Source: Macrococcoides goetzii (lineage in GTDB: Bacteria; Bacillota; Bacilli; Staphylococcales; Staphylococcaceae). Taken from it: DNA of 64,000 nt. A program made the position numbers and the translations under genes. Numbering within the stretch: the stretch's first letter is position 1; every line of letters starts with the position of its first letter. This document shows, one piece after another, positions 26,779 to 33,548 of this stretch. Under the pieces are notes generated by a model that saw only the letters and a list, made by a program, of their open reading frames with translations, was not told the DNA's origin and searched no databases. The stretch lies in NCBI RefSeq assembly GCF_002742385.2, contig NZ_MJBI02000002.1, positions 248,001 to 312,000 of the forward strand, written 5' to 3'.

Positions 26779-27171
26779 ATGTATGAATTTAATGAGTTAA
26801 GGCACTTTATTAAAACGTTCCATAAGGTTGTTGAGGATATTAAACTAACAGGCTTCTCAATCGTTGATGGTGAATTAGTTTCAAATGATATAGACGATGA
26901 TGATTTTTTTAATATATCTGATGAATACCAGGAACATGTAAATATTAAAGAAGTAGAAGCGGAATCTAAAGGGATAGAATACTATAATCAATATAGACAA
27001 CTCATTGATGACGCTGAAAAGGTACTGACAGATAGAGAACTATGGATATTATTCGAGAGGTTAGACGGAAAAAGTCAAGAAGAAGTTGGCAAAATGGTGA
27101 ATTTATCACGAGAAAGAATAAGACAATTAGAAGTACAGCTTATTAAAAAGATATGTAAGGCATATAGGTAA
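26779..27171 (+). CDS. Sigma-70 region-4-like transcriptional regulator
   Basis: This 130-residue protein has an acidic N-terminal half and a C-terminal helix-turn-helix (~residues 84-130: LTDRELWILFERLDGKSQEEVGKMVNLSRERIRQLE) matching sigma-70 region 4. Phages often encode such proteins (ArpU/RinA-like position) to activate late genes next to the terminase gene. Here no terminase follows. Its stop is joined directly to the paired-repeat array, so that DNA is a natural candidate for its binding region. Confidence 0.75.
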   Translation: MYEFNELRHFIKTFHKVVEDIKLTGFSIVDGELVSNDIDDDDFFNISDEYQEHVNIKEVEAESKGIEYYNQYRQLIDDAEKVLTDRELWILFERLDGKSQEEVGKMVNLSRERIRQLEVQLIKKICKAYR

Positions 27172-27382
27172 TTTTAGAGGTTTTAGACCCCCTAAAAAGA
27201 CATTTACCGATTTTACACCCCCTAAAAAGAAGTTAATGAACTTAACTATATAAAAAGTAAATCGGCTCTTTCGCCCCCCTTAAAAAGAAACCGAGAAAGC
27301 CGAGACCTAAAAAAAGAAAACTTCTAACATTTCTAACACCTAAAAAAAAGAGGATCGGACATTTCGGACACCCTAAAAGAGA
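27172..27382. repeat. Array 1: seven tandem ~29-bp units of paired 9-mers plus a common tail
   Basis: Units start at about 27,172, 27,202, 27,231, 27,260, 27,290, 27,321 and 27,353. Each has two 9-base words in direct repeat (44 of 63 positions identical by hand count) and then a tail near CCCCTAAAAAGA. The word differs per unit, for example TTTTAGA, TTTAC, TTAA, CCGAGA, TTCTAACA and TCGGACA. The tails of units 1 and 2 share CCCCCTAAAAA exactly with the end of the element's origin iterons. Confidence 0.8.
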
Positions 27383-27403
27383 AATACATGATATAATATA
27401 TAT

Positions 27404-27553
27404 GGTTTTTACGTGTCTATATCCGTGATCATGATATAACAATGGGCTAGATAGTCAATAAAAGGCTATTTACTTCATGTCAGTTATTATATTGATACGT
27501 CGAGGTATTTTGGTCGATTGCTACCGTACATTAATTTGTACGGTAGTTTTTTT
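27404..27553 (+). ncRNA. Candidate small transcript between the two arrays
   Basis: A TATAAT at 27,392-27,397 has no clear -35 and directly follows array 1. It is followed about 150 bp later by a perfect 10-bp terminator hairpin. No credible reading frame lies between. The segment contains the palindromic patches TGATCA and ATGATATA. An activator-dependent small RNA is possible; readthrough from the upstream operon ending here is the simpler reading. Confidence 0.3.
27521..27553 (+). terminator. Terminator closing the early operon
   Basis: CTACCGTACA and TGTACGGTAG form a perfect 10-bp stem around TTAATT, followed by seven T residues. It separates array 1 from array 2. Confidence 0.9.
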
Positions 27554-27880
27554 GTTGGGATATGTTGGGTAGATGTCGCGACGTCGGGACAATGTTGACA
27601 TTTGTTGACGTGCTAGGAAAAAATGATGACTAATGATGACACCTGGAAGTGAATTGTTGGCAAATGTCGGCACGTGAAAACATAATGTTAGGATACGAAA
27701 ACTATATACTACAAATTACTACATTGTGAAAACATAAATACTAGAAAATACTAGAAGATGAAAACATATAGATGCTAACAAAAGCTAACATGAAGACCTG
27801 ACAAAACTTGACATGAAATAATGCAACCATGCAACCTTTTTATAGTTTTCCCGAACGGAACAGGGTTGCAAAGGGTTGCA
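27553..27880. repeat. Array 2: series of word doublets with ~10-bp period
   Basis: Words repeated one turn apart: TGTTGGG (27,553/27,563), TGTTGAC (27,593/27,603), ATGATGAC (27,623/27,633), TGTYGGCA (27,655/27,665), TACTACA (27,707/27,717), ATACTAGA (27,738/27,748), GCTAACA (27,774/27,784), TGACA (27,799/27,809), ATGCAACC (27,821/27,829) and AGGGTTGCA (27,862/27,872). Several are followed by RTGAAAACATA. The last two pairs are inverted copies of each other. No reading frame spans the region. Confidence 0.75.
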
Positions 27881-27983
27881 CCGTAAAAGCTTTTATATCA
27901 ATGGTTTAAACGATTTACCTAACATAATTGAGTTGCAACCTTTTACTTTTACAAAACACAACAACTTATTTAATTTATTAGTG

Positions 27984-27989
27984 TATAAT
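27984..27989 (+). promoter_or_regulatory. -10 element before the HEPN-motif gene
   Basis: TATAAT preceded by TG lies 24 bp before the ATG at 28,013. No good -35 is seen. A further GTTGCAACC copy of the array-2 word lies about 50 bp upstream (27,932-27,940), so the array may extend into the control region. Confidence 0.45.
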
Positions 27990-28012
27990 ACTGATAAAAA
28001 AGAGGTGTCTAA

Positions 28013-28696
28013 ATGTTAGGTGAAAATCAATTTTTAATAAAGTATGTAGATCCAGGTAGTTTAATAAGTGCTTTTGGAAATTTTCCGATAGGTGATGAAG
28101 AAAGTACTAAATTGTACGAATTACTAATCACTTATGATAGTAATTTTTTTCTATACAATGTAGCATTAGAAAATTTTGATAAAGCGTTTTTGAAAGTAGT
28201 TAATCAAGAGGTATATGATTTACAATCGATCATTAATACATCGTTTTATTTGAATGTATGTCTTAGAATGATTAACACGCTTGATGATATTCAAACTAAA
28301 ATATTTGTATACACTCATTTACATTTAAATGGATTAAAGGGGAATCTAATACCTAAAGATAAATATAATAATTTATTGTTCCATGTTTATTATGAGAAAT
28401 ATATTAAGAATGACGTTATTAAGTACCCGATTCGAGCAACGCAATTTAATAGAAAGACTAGAGATATAAGAAATAGTATAACTCACGATGGGGAATCATT
28501 AATTATTAGAAATCCTATAAATGATAGTAGTGGAGTGTATACTTTTATATCTTTTGATGGTTTGAGAGAAAGAAACATAAATTTATATATGGATATCATC
28601 AATGCTATATCTAGTGATTTAAAAGAAATTAATCAAAATAGAAAAGATATTGAAACTTTAATATTATCAGATAAACATTTCGTTAAGAATTTATAA
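28013..28696 (+). CDS. Putative HEPN-motif protein (candidate defence cargo)
   Basis: This 227-residue, mostly helical soluble protein carries RNSITH at about residues 155-160 (within TRDIRNSITHDGES), which matches the RNxxxH motif of HEPN ribonucleases. HEPN domains occur in toxin-antitoxin, abortive-infection and CRISPR effector proteins. No partner antitoxin gene is visible. AGAGGTG precedes the ATG. It stands alone, with its own promoter, between the repeat arrays and attR, a usual cargo position. The single motif is short, so the family call is tentative. Confidence 0.55.
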   Translation: MLGENQFLIKYVDPGSLISAFGNFPIGDEESTKLYELLITYDSNFFLYNVALENFDKAFLKVVNQEVYDLQSIINTSFYLNVCLRMINTLDDIQTKIFVYTHLHLNGLKGNLIPKDKYNNLLFHVYYEKYIKNDVIKYPIRATQFNRKTRDIRNSITHDGESLIIRNPINDSSGVYTFISFDGLRERNINLYMDIINAISSDLKEINQNRKDIETLILSDKHFVKNL

Positions 28697-28918
28697 ATAA
28701 TCTTCGCATTCCGATTTTAAGCACGATAACTTTTAGTAAGAGGGTACTTGTTAGTTAAAGCTAGTACAATCGCACACAGTTGCAAATGTGAGGGCGTGAA
28801 AGTATAATTAACGTATTAGGGCATAGCCTTAAAATAACTAATGAAATACCATGCGTTAGTTGTTATATCTCTTGATCTATAATGTCATATCTATTTCATT
28901 GCTATCTCTGTCCTTTGC
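28697..28918. other. Non-coding right end of the element
   Basis: I find no gene here. It contains ACTAA/TTAGT inverted arms around 28,836-28,860, a single GTTGCA near 28,779 and short AT-rich runs. With the terminator and arm sites up to attR it makes about 385 bp of non-coding DNA. Confidence 0.5.
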
Positions 28919-28949
28919 TCACTCACTTTAATTAGTGGGTGATTTTTTT
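28919..28949 (+). terminator. Terminator at the right end of the element
   Basis: TCACTCACT and AGTGGGTGA form a 9-bp stem (one G-T pair) around a six-base loop, followed by seven T residues. It ends rightward cargo transcription before the attachment region. Confidence 0.85.
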
Positions 28950-28987
28950 ATGGGCAAAAAATGGGCAGACTTATGATAAAATGGGCA
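28950..28987. repeat. Right arm-type integrase repeats
   Basis: ATGGGCA occurs at 28,950, 28,961 and 28,981, spaced 11 and 20 bp, in the same orientation as the TTGGGCA pair near attL. These are probable integrase or excisionase arm sites. Confidence 0.65.
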
Positions 28988-29082
28988 ATGGATAGAAACA
29001 TAGAAATTGATAAAATGACTAAAAGTGTTGATTTAATACGGTTTTGAAACGCATGGATTGAAAACGATTTTTTATGTTTAAC

Positions 29083-29104
29083 TTGTTTTAGATGATAAAT
29101 AATA
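29083..29104. repeat. attR, right copy of the 22-bp direct repeat
   Basis: An exact match to 17,477-17,498. Directly after it stands the strong terminator expected for lutC, which supports reconstruction of an uninterrupted lutC locus by excision between the repeats. Confidence 0.9.
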
Positions 29105-29110
29105 TTCCAG

Positions 29111-29141
29111 CCTGGAGCAAAAGCTCCAGGTTGTTTGTTTT
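29111..29141 (+). terminator. Displaced native terminator of lutABC
   Basis: CCTGGAGC and GCTCCAGG form a perfect 8-bp stem around AAAA, followed by T-rich sequence. It sits a few bases after attR and has no gene of its own upstream. Confidence 0.8.
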
Positions 29142-29225
29142 GACACTGCTATTGCTTTAATAAATATTATGTTTTGTATAGAATAATGTTAAAGTTCATA
29201 AAATAAATTTTTATGGAGGCATGAA

Positions 29226-29906
29226 ATGACGATATTTAATAATAAAGTTGCAAATAAGTATGATGCATATTTTGACACAAAAAAAGGGCGATATGTTTGG
29301 CAAGTCGAAACAGATTTAATGAATCAATTGATCGATATTGAAAGAGGTATGCGTGTGCTTGAAATTGGTAGTGGCACAGGCATTTACAGCATTCCTTTTG
29401 CACAGCAAGGATGTATTGTGACAGGTATTGATATATCAGATGAAATGTTAGAGATTGCACGTCAGAAAGTAATTGATCAGCAATTAAATTTAAATTTTAT
29501 ACATATGGATGCTAATGCACTTCATTTTTCTGAGAATACTTTTGATCGTATTTATTCAATGGGTGTATTAGATTTTGTAGATGATTTAGAACATGCCTTT
29601 GAACAAGCATATCGTGTGCTAAAGCCTGGCGGTAAAATTTCAATTGCTGTCGTAAATCGAGACAGTGCTTGGGGGAAGCGTTATATGGATCCTGAATATA
29701 ACAAAGGTAAAGTATATGCGCATGCCCGTTTTAAAAATTTAGATGAGCTGATGCGTATTCATCCGGAGGAAATAATCGGCTCAGGAGAGTGCTTATTCGT
29801 ACCGCCCGATGCTGAGGAAAGTGAATTTACTTTAGAGAATGAAAGTGTGATGAGTGACAATGCAGGTGGATGGATTAATGTTGTCTGGCAGAAGAAAGAA
29901 GGATAA
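29226..29906 (+). CDS. Class I SAM-dependent methyltransferase
   Basis: This 226-residue cytoplasmic protein has SAM-binding motif I VLEIGSGTG (~residues 44-52), the acidic end of strand 2 in GIDISDEM and a motif IV-like YSMGVLDFVDD region. It belongs to the Methyltransf_11 group; the substrate cannot be told. TGGAGG precedes the ATG. A VOC-family gene follows three bases later, so the pair is probably one transcript. Confidence 0.82.
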   Translation: MTIFNNKVANKYDAYFDTKKGRYVWQVETDLMNQLIDIERGMRVLEIGSGTGIYSIPFAQQGCIVTGIDISDEMLEIARQKVIDQQLNLNFIHMDANALHFSENTFDRIYSMGVLDFVDDLEHAFEQAYRVLKPGGKISIAVVNRDSAWGKRYMDPEYNKGKVYAHARFKNLDELMRIHPEEIIGSGECLFVPPDAEESEFTLENESVMSDNAGGWINVVWQKKEG

Positions 29907-29909
29907 TTA

Positions 29910-30674
29910 ATGAAAGAAAAAAATATAGATATTCAATTCGATCATATTATACATTATATAAATGGTATTGAAGACTTTCGTTTTCCGGGTAATAAATTAA
30001 ATATTATCCCGGGAGGAAAACATTTGTCGTTAGGTACTAAAAATAGTTTAAGTAGAATAGATTTATCTTATATCGAATTTATCGACGTATTTGATAAACA
30101 ATTAATAGAAGCTGCGATGAAAGATGATAAAGAATATTTGAGTTTCGCGAGTACATTAGGTAGAACTAATTATACTGAAGGATTTAAACGATTGTGTTTT
30201 AGAACGCATGACATTAATGCCCTGAATCATCACTTTAAGTCATTAGGTTTAAAGACGCTTGGCCCCTTAAAGATGGAAAGAGTCACACCACAAGGCAAAC
30301 TAATACAATGGGAACTTTTATATATAGATGAAGAACGTAATTTTGAGTTACCTTTCTTTATACAATGGAAAGAGCCTGATGAACTAAGACAGAAAGCGAT
30401 GCAAAGCGACATGCAACCTCACTTGAATATCGACACGATTGTTATCGAAACGCATGACTTTGATAGCATTGCAGAAATATTTGTATCGTGGCTTGATTAT
30501 GAAGTAGTAGGTGGGGTTATCAATACATATTTTCTATTAAAAAAAGAAGGATTACCTCATATTAAGTTGGTCCCTGGAAATGAAAACAAAATCAGAAGAT
30601 TAGTAATAAAAACACAAGATGACAGCCTTAAAGGCGAACATCTTGTGCATGATGCAGTATATGCATTTATTTAA
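29910..30674 (+). CDS. VOC-superfamily (glyoxalase-like) protein
   Basis: This 254-residue protein opens with FDHIIHYINGIED, the typical first strand and metal His of glyoxalase-like domains. Its later part, DTIVIETHDFDSIAEIF, looks like a second VOC module, so it resembles the Glyoxalase_3/YycE-like two-module proteins. It overlaps the convergent small membrane-protein gene by 8 bp. The substrate is unknown. Confidence 0.75.
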   Translation: MKEKNIDIQFDHIIHYINGIEDFRFPGNKLNIIPGGKHLSLGTKNSLSRIDLSYIEFIDVFDKQLIEAAMKDDKEYLSFASTLGRTNYTEGFKRLCFRTHDINALNHHFKSLGLKTLGPLKMERVTPQGKLIQWELLYIDEERNFELPFFIQWKEPDELRQKAMQSDMQPHLNIDTIVIETHDFDSIAEIFVSWLDYEVVGGVINTYFLLKKEGLPHIKLVPGNENKIRRLVIKTQDDSLKGEHLVHDAVYAFI

Positions 30675-30924
30675 CGTAAACATAATTGTAGATGACCATA
30701 ACGATTAAATAGATATGATAAGTAGTAATAATAATTGTTAAAGCTGCAAGTATTTTTGTAAGTGATGTAACGCGCGTAATTAAAAATAATATAGACAAAA
30801 TAATTGCAAAACCAGCAGAAATGATATGAACACTCAATAAATTAATAGAAGCATCGGTTGATATAGTATATATAAAATATGCGTTGATAACCGTCAGTAA
30901 CACTAATAGTATATTTTTCAACAT
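30667..30924 (-). CDS. Small membrane protein of unknown function
   Basis: This 85-residue protein has three hydrophobic segments (~residues 4-22, 29-48 and 58-80). Its stop lies inside the end of the convergent VOC gene. The weak AAAATGAGGTT region precedes the ATG. No family recognised. Confidence 0.55.
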   Translation of the reverse strand: MLKNILLVLLTVINAYFIYTISTDASINLLSVHIISAGFAIILSILFLITRVTSLTKILAALTIIITTYHIYLIVMVIYNYVYVK

Positions 30925-31042
30925 ATAAAAAACCTCATTTTTTATAGAATAATGTTAAAATAATAAAGTAACATTAACATTAGTTCAATTATAACAATAA
31001 AATAATAAAAATTGTTGCGTGACGAATGAAAGGATTCTTATT

Positions 31043-32293
31043 ATGACAGTTTCAAAAATGAATATAAGTAATGAAGTACATGATCATTTCGTAAAAACAC
31101 ATGATAACGGAGATTTATTACAACTAACGGATTGGGCAGCTTCAAAATCTCGTTCAGGTTGGTATGCACGCCGTATTGCTGTTGGTCGAGATGGTGAGAT
31201 TGTAGGTGTTGGGCAGCTGTTGTTCAAGAAAGTACCTAAATTACCATACAAACTTTGCTATATCTCTAGAGGATTTATTGTTGATTACAAAGATAAAGAA
31301 GCGGTAGAAGCATTAGTAAAGGATGCAATCAAAGTTGCAAAATCAGAAAAAGCATATGTGATAAAAATCGATCCTGATGTTGAAGTAGAATCAATGGGTA
31401 ATATGGTACAACAATTAGAAGCATTAGGCTTTATACATCGAGGATTCGGCGATGGATTAAGTTCAGATTACATTCAGCCTCGAATGACGATGGTGACAGA
31501 TATTAGTGTTGACGATGAAACTTTGCTTAAATCATTTGAAAGAAACAATCGTTCAAAAGTGAAACGCAGTTTGAAGATGGGAACTGAATGTATTAAAGGT
31601 GATAGAACGGATTTAGGTACATTTGCTGAATTGATGAAAGAGACAGGAGCGCGTGATGGATTTTTAACGCGAGATGTTTCCTACTTTGAAAATATTTATG
31701 ATGCATTGAATCCAAATGGCGATGCTGAATTATTTTTAGTGAAATTAGTACCAGATAAAGGCCTTCGAAACTTAAACCAGGAACTTACTGATATTGAAGT
31801 ACAGAAAGAAAAACTCACACAAAAGAAAGATCAGAAGAAAGCGCAGAATCAGCTAAATGATTTAAATATTAAACAAGAGAAAATTCAAAAACAAATTGCA
31901 GCGTTAGAAACTTTAAAACAAACGCACCCTGAAGGTAAAGTATTATCAGGTGCATTATTGACGTTTGCTGGTAAAAAGTCATATTACTTATATGGCGCTT
32001 CGAGCAATGAATTCAGAGATTACTTACCTAACCATAATATGCAATTTAGTATGATGCAATATGCACGTTCAGTTGGCGCTACAAGTTACGATTTCGGTGG
32101 AACGAGTAAAGAGCCAGATAAAGACTCAGAGTATTTTGGACTATGGCAATTTAAGAAAGTCTGGGGTACAAGATTAAGTGAAAAAGTTGGAGAATTTGAT
32201 TATGTATTAAATCAACCGATTTATCATTTAATAGAAGTTGTTAAACCAAAAATGACAGATCTTAAGAAGAAGATTAAAATAAGAACTAAGTAA
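31043..32293 (+). CDS. femX: Lipid II:glycine glycyltransferase FemX/FmhB
   Basis: This protein of about 416 residues belongs to the FemABX family and uses glycyl-tRNA to add the first glycine of the peptidoglycan cross-bridge to lipid II. It closely resembles staphylococcal FmhB as I recall it, with GDLLQLTDWA, SGWYARRIAVGRDGE, the KLPYKLCYISRGF segment and SYYLYGASSNEFRD. A seryl-tRNA-synthetase-like coiled-coil insertion lies at ~residues 250-300. I chose the ATG at 31,043 with GAAAGGA before it over one 24 bp upstream. The gene is essential in S. aureus. Confidence 0.92.
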   Translation: MTVSKMNISNEVHDHFVKTHDNGDLLQLTDWAASKSRSGWYARRIAVGRDGEIVGVGQLLFKKVPKLPYKLCYISRGFIVDYKDKEAVEALVKDAIKVAKSEKAYVIKIDPDVEVESMGNMVQQLEALGFIHRGFGDGLSSDYIQPRMTMVTDISVDDETLLKSFERNNRSKVKRSLKMGTECIKGDRTDLGTFAELMKETGARDGFLTRDVSYFENIYDALNPNGDAELFLVKLVPDKGLRNLNQELTDIEVQKEKLTQKKDQKKAQNQLNDLNIKQEKIQKQIAALETLKQTHPEGKVLSGALLTFAGKKSYYLYGASSNEFRDYLPNHNMQFSMMQYARSVGATSYDFGGTSKEPDKDSEYFGLWQFKKVWGTRLSEKVGEFDYVLNQPIYHLIEVVKPKMTDLKKKIKIRTK

Positions 32294-32323
32294 AAGTTAA
32301 TATAATAATTGAGGTGACAGCTT

Positions 32324-33109
32324 TTGAGAATAGCATTTATCGGTGGCGGTAAAATGGTTACAGAGATGGTTAAAGGGTTAAACAGAAGTGGACTTACTAG
32401 AACGGATTTAGGTATTTGGATGAGAAATAAAGATAAACTTCAAAGCTTTAATGCAAAACATAATATTACACCACTTACAAAGATGAGTGATATTACACAG
32501 TACGATGCAATTATTCTTGGTGTGACACCTAACAATTACCGTGAAGTTACTTCAAAAATGGCAAAACATTTATGCGAACATCATATTCTTATTTCTATCG
32601 TCGGTGGATTATCTATTCAGGAAATTGATGATGAATTTGATGAGCACCCAAAAATTATTCGACTTATGCCTAATACACCGGTGGGGGTTAATGCTGGTGT
32701 GCTAGCGATGAGTAAAAATGAATTTGTCGAGAAAAAAGAAGCAAAGCAAGTGGAAGAAATAATGAAACGTTTAGGCTATACACATTGGATTGATGAATCT
32801 TTAATGCATTTAATGCCTGCTGTGACTGGATCCAGCCCGACGTTTATATATCTCCTCATTGAAGCGATGGCAGACAATGCTGTGAGTGAAGGTTTAAATC
32901 GGGAGCTTGCATATCAAATGGTTAGTGAGATGATTATTGGTGCAGGAACGATGGTCCGTCAAACGAAAGAACATCCCGGTGTATTAAAAGATCAGGTAAC
33001 AACACCAGGTGGTTCTACAATTCAAGGTGTAAAAATGTTAGAAGAAAAAGGTTTTAGAGATGCTATCTCAAAAGCGATGGATGCAATCAATGCTTTTAAT
33101 AAAGGTTAA
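32324..33109 (+). CDS. proC: Pyrroline-5-carboxylate reductase
   Basis: This 261-residue enzyme makes the last step of proline synthesis, reducing pyrroline-5-carboxylate with NAD(P)H. It has the N-terminal FIGGGKM dinucleotide motif and the C-terminal family signature around PGGSTIQGVKMLEEKGFR. A TTG start with GAGGTGA before it is used. A terminator follows. The length is slightly short but normal for the family. Confidence 0.9.
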   Translation: MRIAFIGGGKMVTEMVKGLNRSGLTRTDLGIWMRNKDKLQSFNAKHNITPLTKMSDITQYDAIILGVTPNNYREVTSKMAKHLCEHHILISIVGGLSIQEIDDEFDEHPKIIRLMPNTPVGVNAGVLAMSKNEFVEKKEAKQVEEIMKRLGYTHWIDESLMHLMPAVTGSSPTFIYLLIEAMADNAVSEGLNRELAYQMVSEMIIGAGTMVRQTKEHPGVLKDQVTTPGGSTIQGVKMLEEKGFRDAISKAMDAINAFNKG

Positions 33110-33111
33110 GA

Positions 33112-33142
33112 GGCTGACACGAAAGTGTTCAGTCCCTTTTTT
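33112..33142 (+). terminator. Terminator after proC
   Basis: GGCTGACAC and GTGTTCAGTCC pair around GAAA (one base bulged), followed by six T residues. Confidence 0.8.
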
Positions 33143-33452
33143 AGTTAAAGATGCTAAAAATTGATTGTTTTGTATTCATATATAGAAACGGATTTACAAA
33201 TGTAACGTATAATATAAATAGGAAGTTAAAGACACTAAATGAGGTTAAAAATATTGCCAGTAATCTATAGGTAATATTTTTAGAAAGGCTCGGATCATTA
33301 GAGAAATGATAATGTACACCTATCAGAAAAGTAACGATACAAAATATTAACCAGAAATATATGGTTAGAAATATAATGCCACTATGAATAAAGTAACTCA
33401 AAAAAAATACAATATGCATGACAATTAGCATCGTCATCATTACTCTTTGCAT
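33141..33452 (-). CDS. Small membrane protein of unknown function
   Basis: This 103-residue protein has three hydrophobic segments (~residues 5-25, 28-48 and 65-90). It is convergent with proC. TGGAGGTT precedes the ATG, a strong ribosome site that supports expression. No family recognised. Confidence 0.6.
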   Translation of the reverse strand: MQRVMMTMLIVMHIVFFLSYFIHSGIIFLTIYFWLIFCIVTFLIGVHYHFSNDPSLSKNITYRLLAIFLTSFSVFNFLFILYVTFVNPFLYMNTKQSIFSIFN

Positions 33453-33548
33453 GGTTTAACCTCCAATCACTTATATTGTAATATATATTGATAGATAAAA
33501 ATATAAAATATTAGAAATATTAAATAATAAAAATATTAAGGAGTTGTT

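Larger units (their letters stand above)
17477..29104. mobile_element. Integrated phage-satellite-like element at the lutC 3' end
   Basis: The element spans about 11.6 kb between two copies of a 22-bp repeat. In order it holds a two-TM protein, a tyrosine integrase, repressor and Cro/Xis-like proteins on divergent promoters, small unknown genes, and a replication initiator with internal iterons. A probable loader, a DnaB-like helicase, more small genes, a sigma-region-4-like protein, an array of paired repeats and a HEPN-motif protein follow. I see no terminase, portal, capsid, tail, lysis or conjugation genes. This fits a phage-inducible chromosomal island or other phage satellite; a prophage deleted after its early region is the alternative. 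Confidence 0.85.

Noticed and set aside
27172-27382. Protein-coding repeat region
   Set aside because: Unit lengths vary between 29 and 32 bp, so no frame is kept, and stops occur in all frames.
27172-27880. CRISPR array
   Set aside because: Units of about 30 bp suggested it, but there is no constant repeat of 20 bases or more, the variable part is itself a direct repeat, and no cas genes are present.
17477-29104. Complete prophage
   Set aside because: No terminase, portal, capsid, tail or lysis genes are visible and only the early/replication functions are present. A satellite or truncated prophage fits better.
17477-29104. Integrative conjugative element
   Set aside because: No relaxase, coupling protein or type IV secretion genes are visible.
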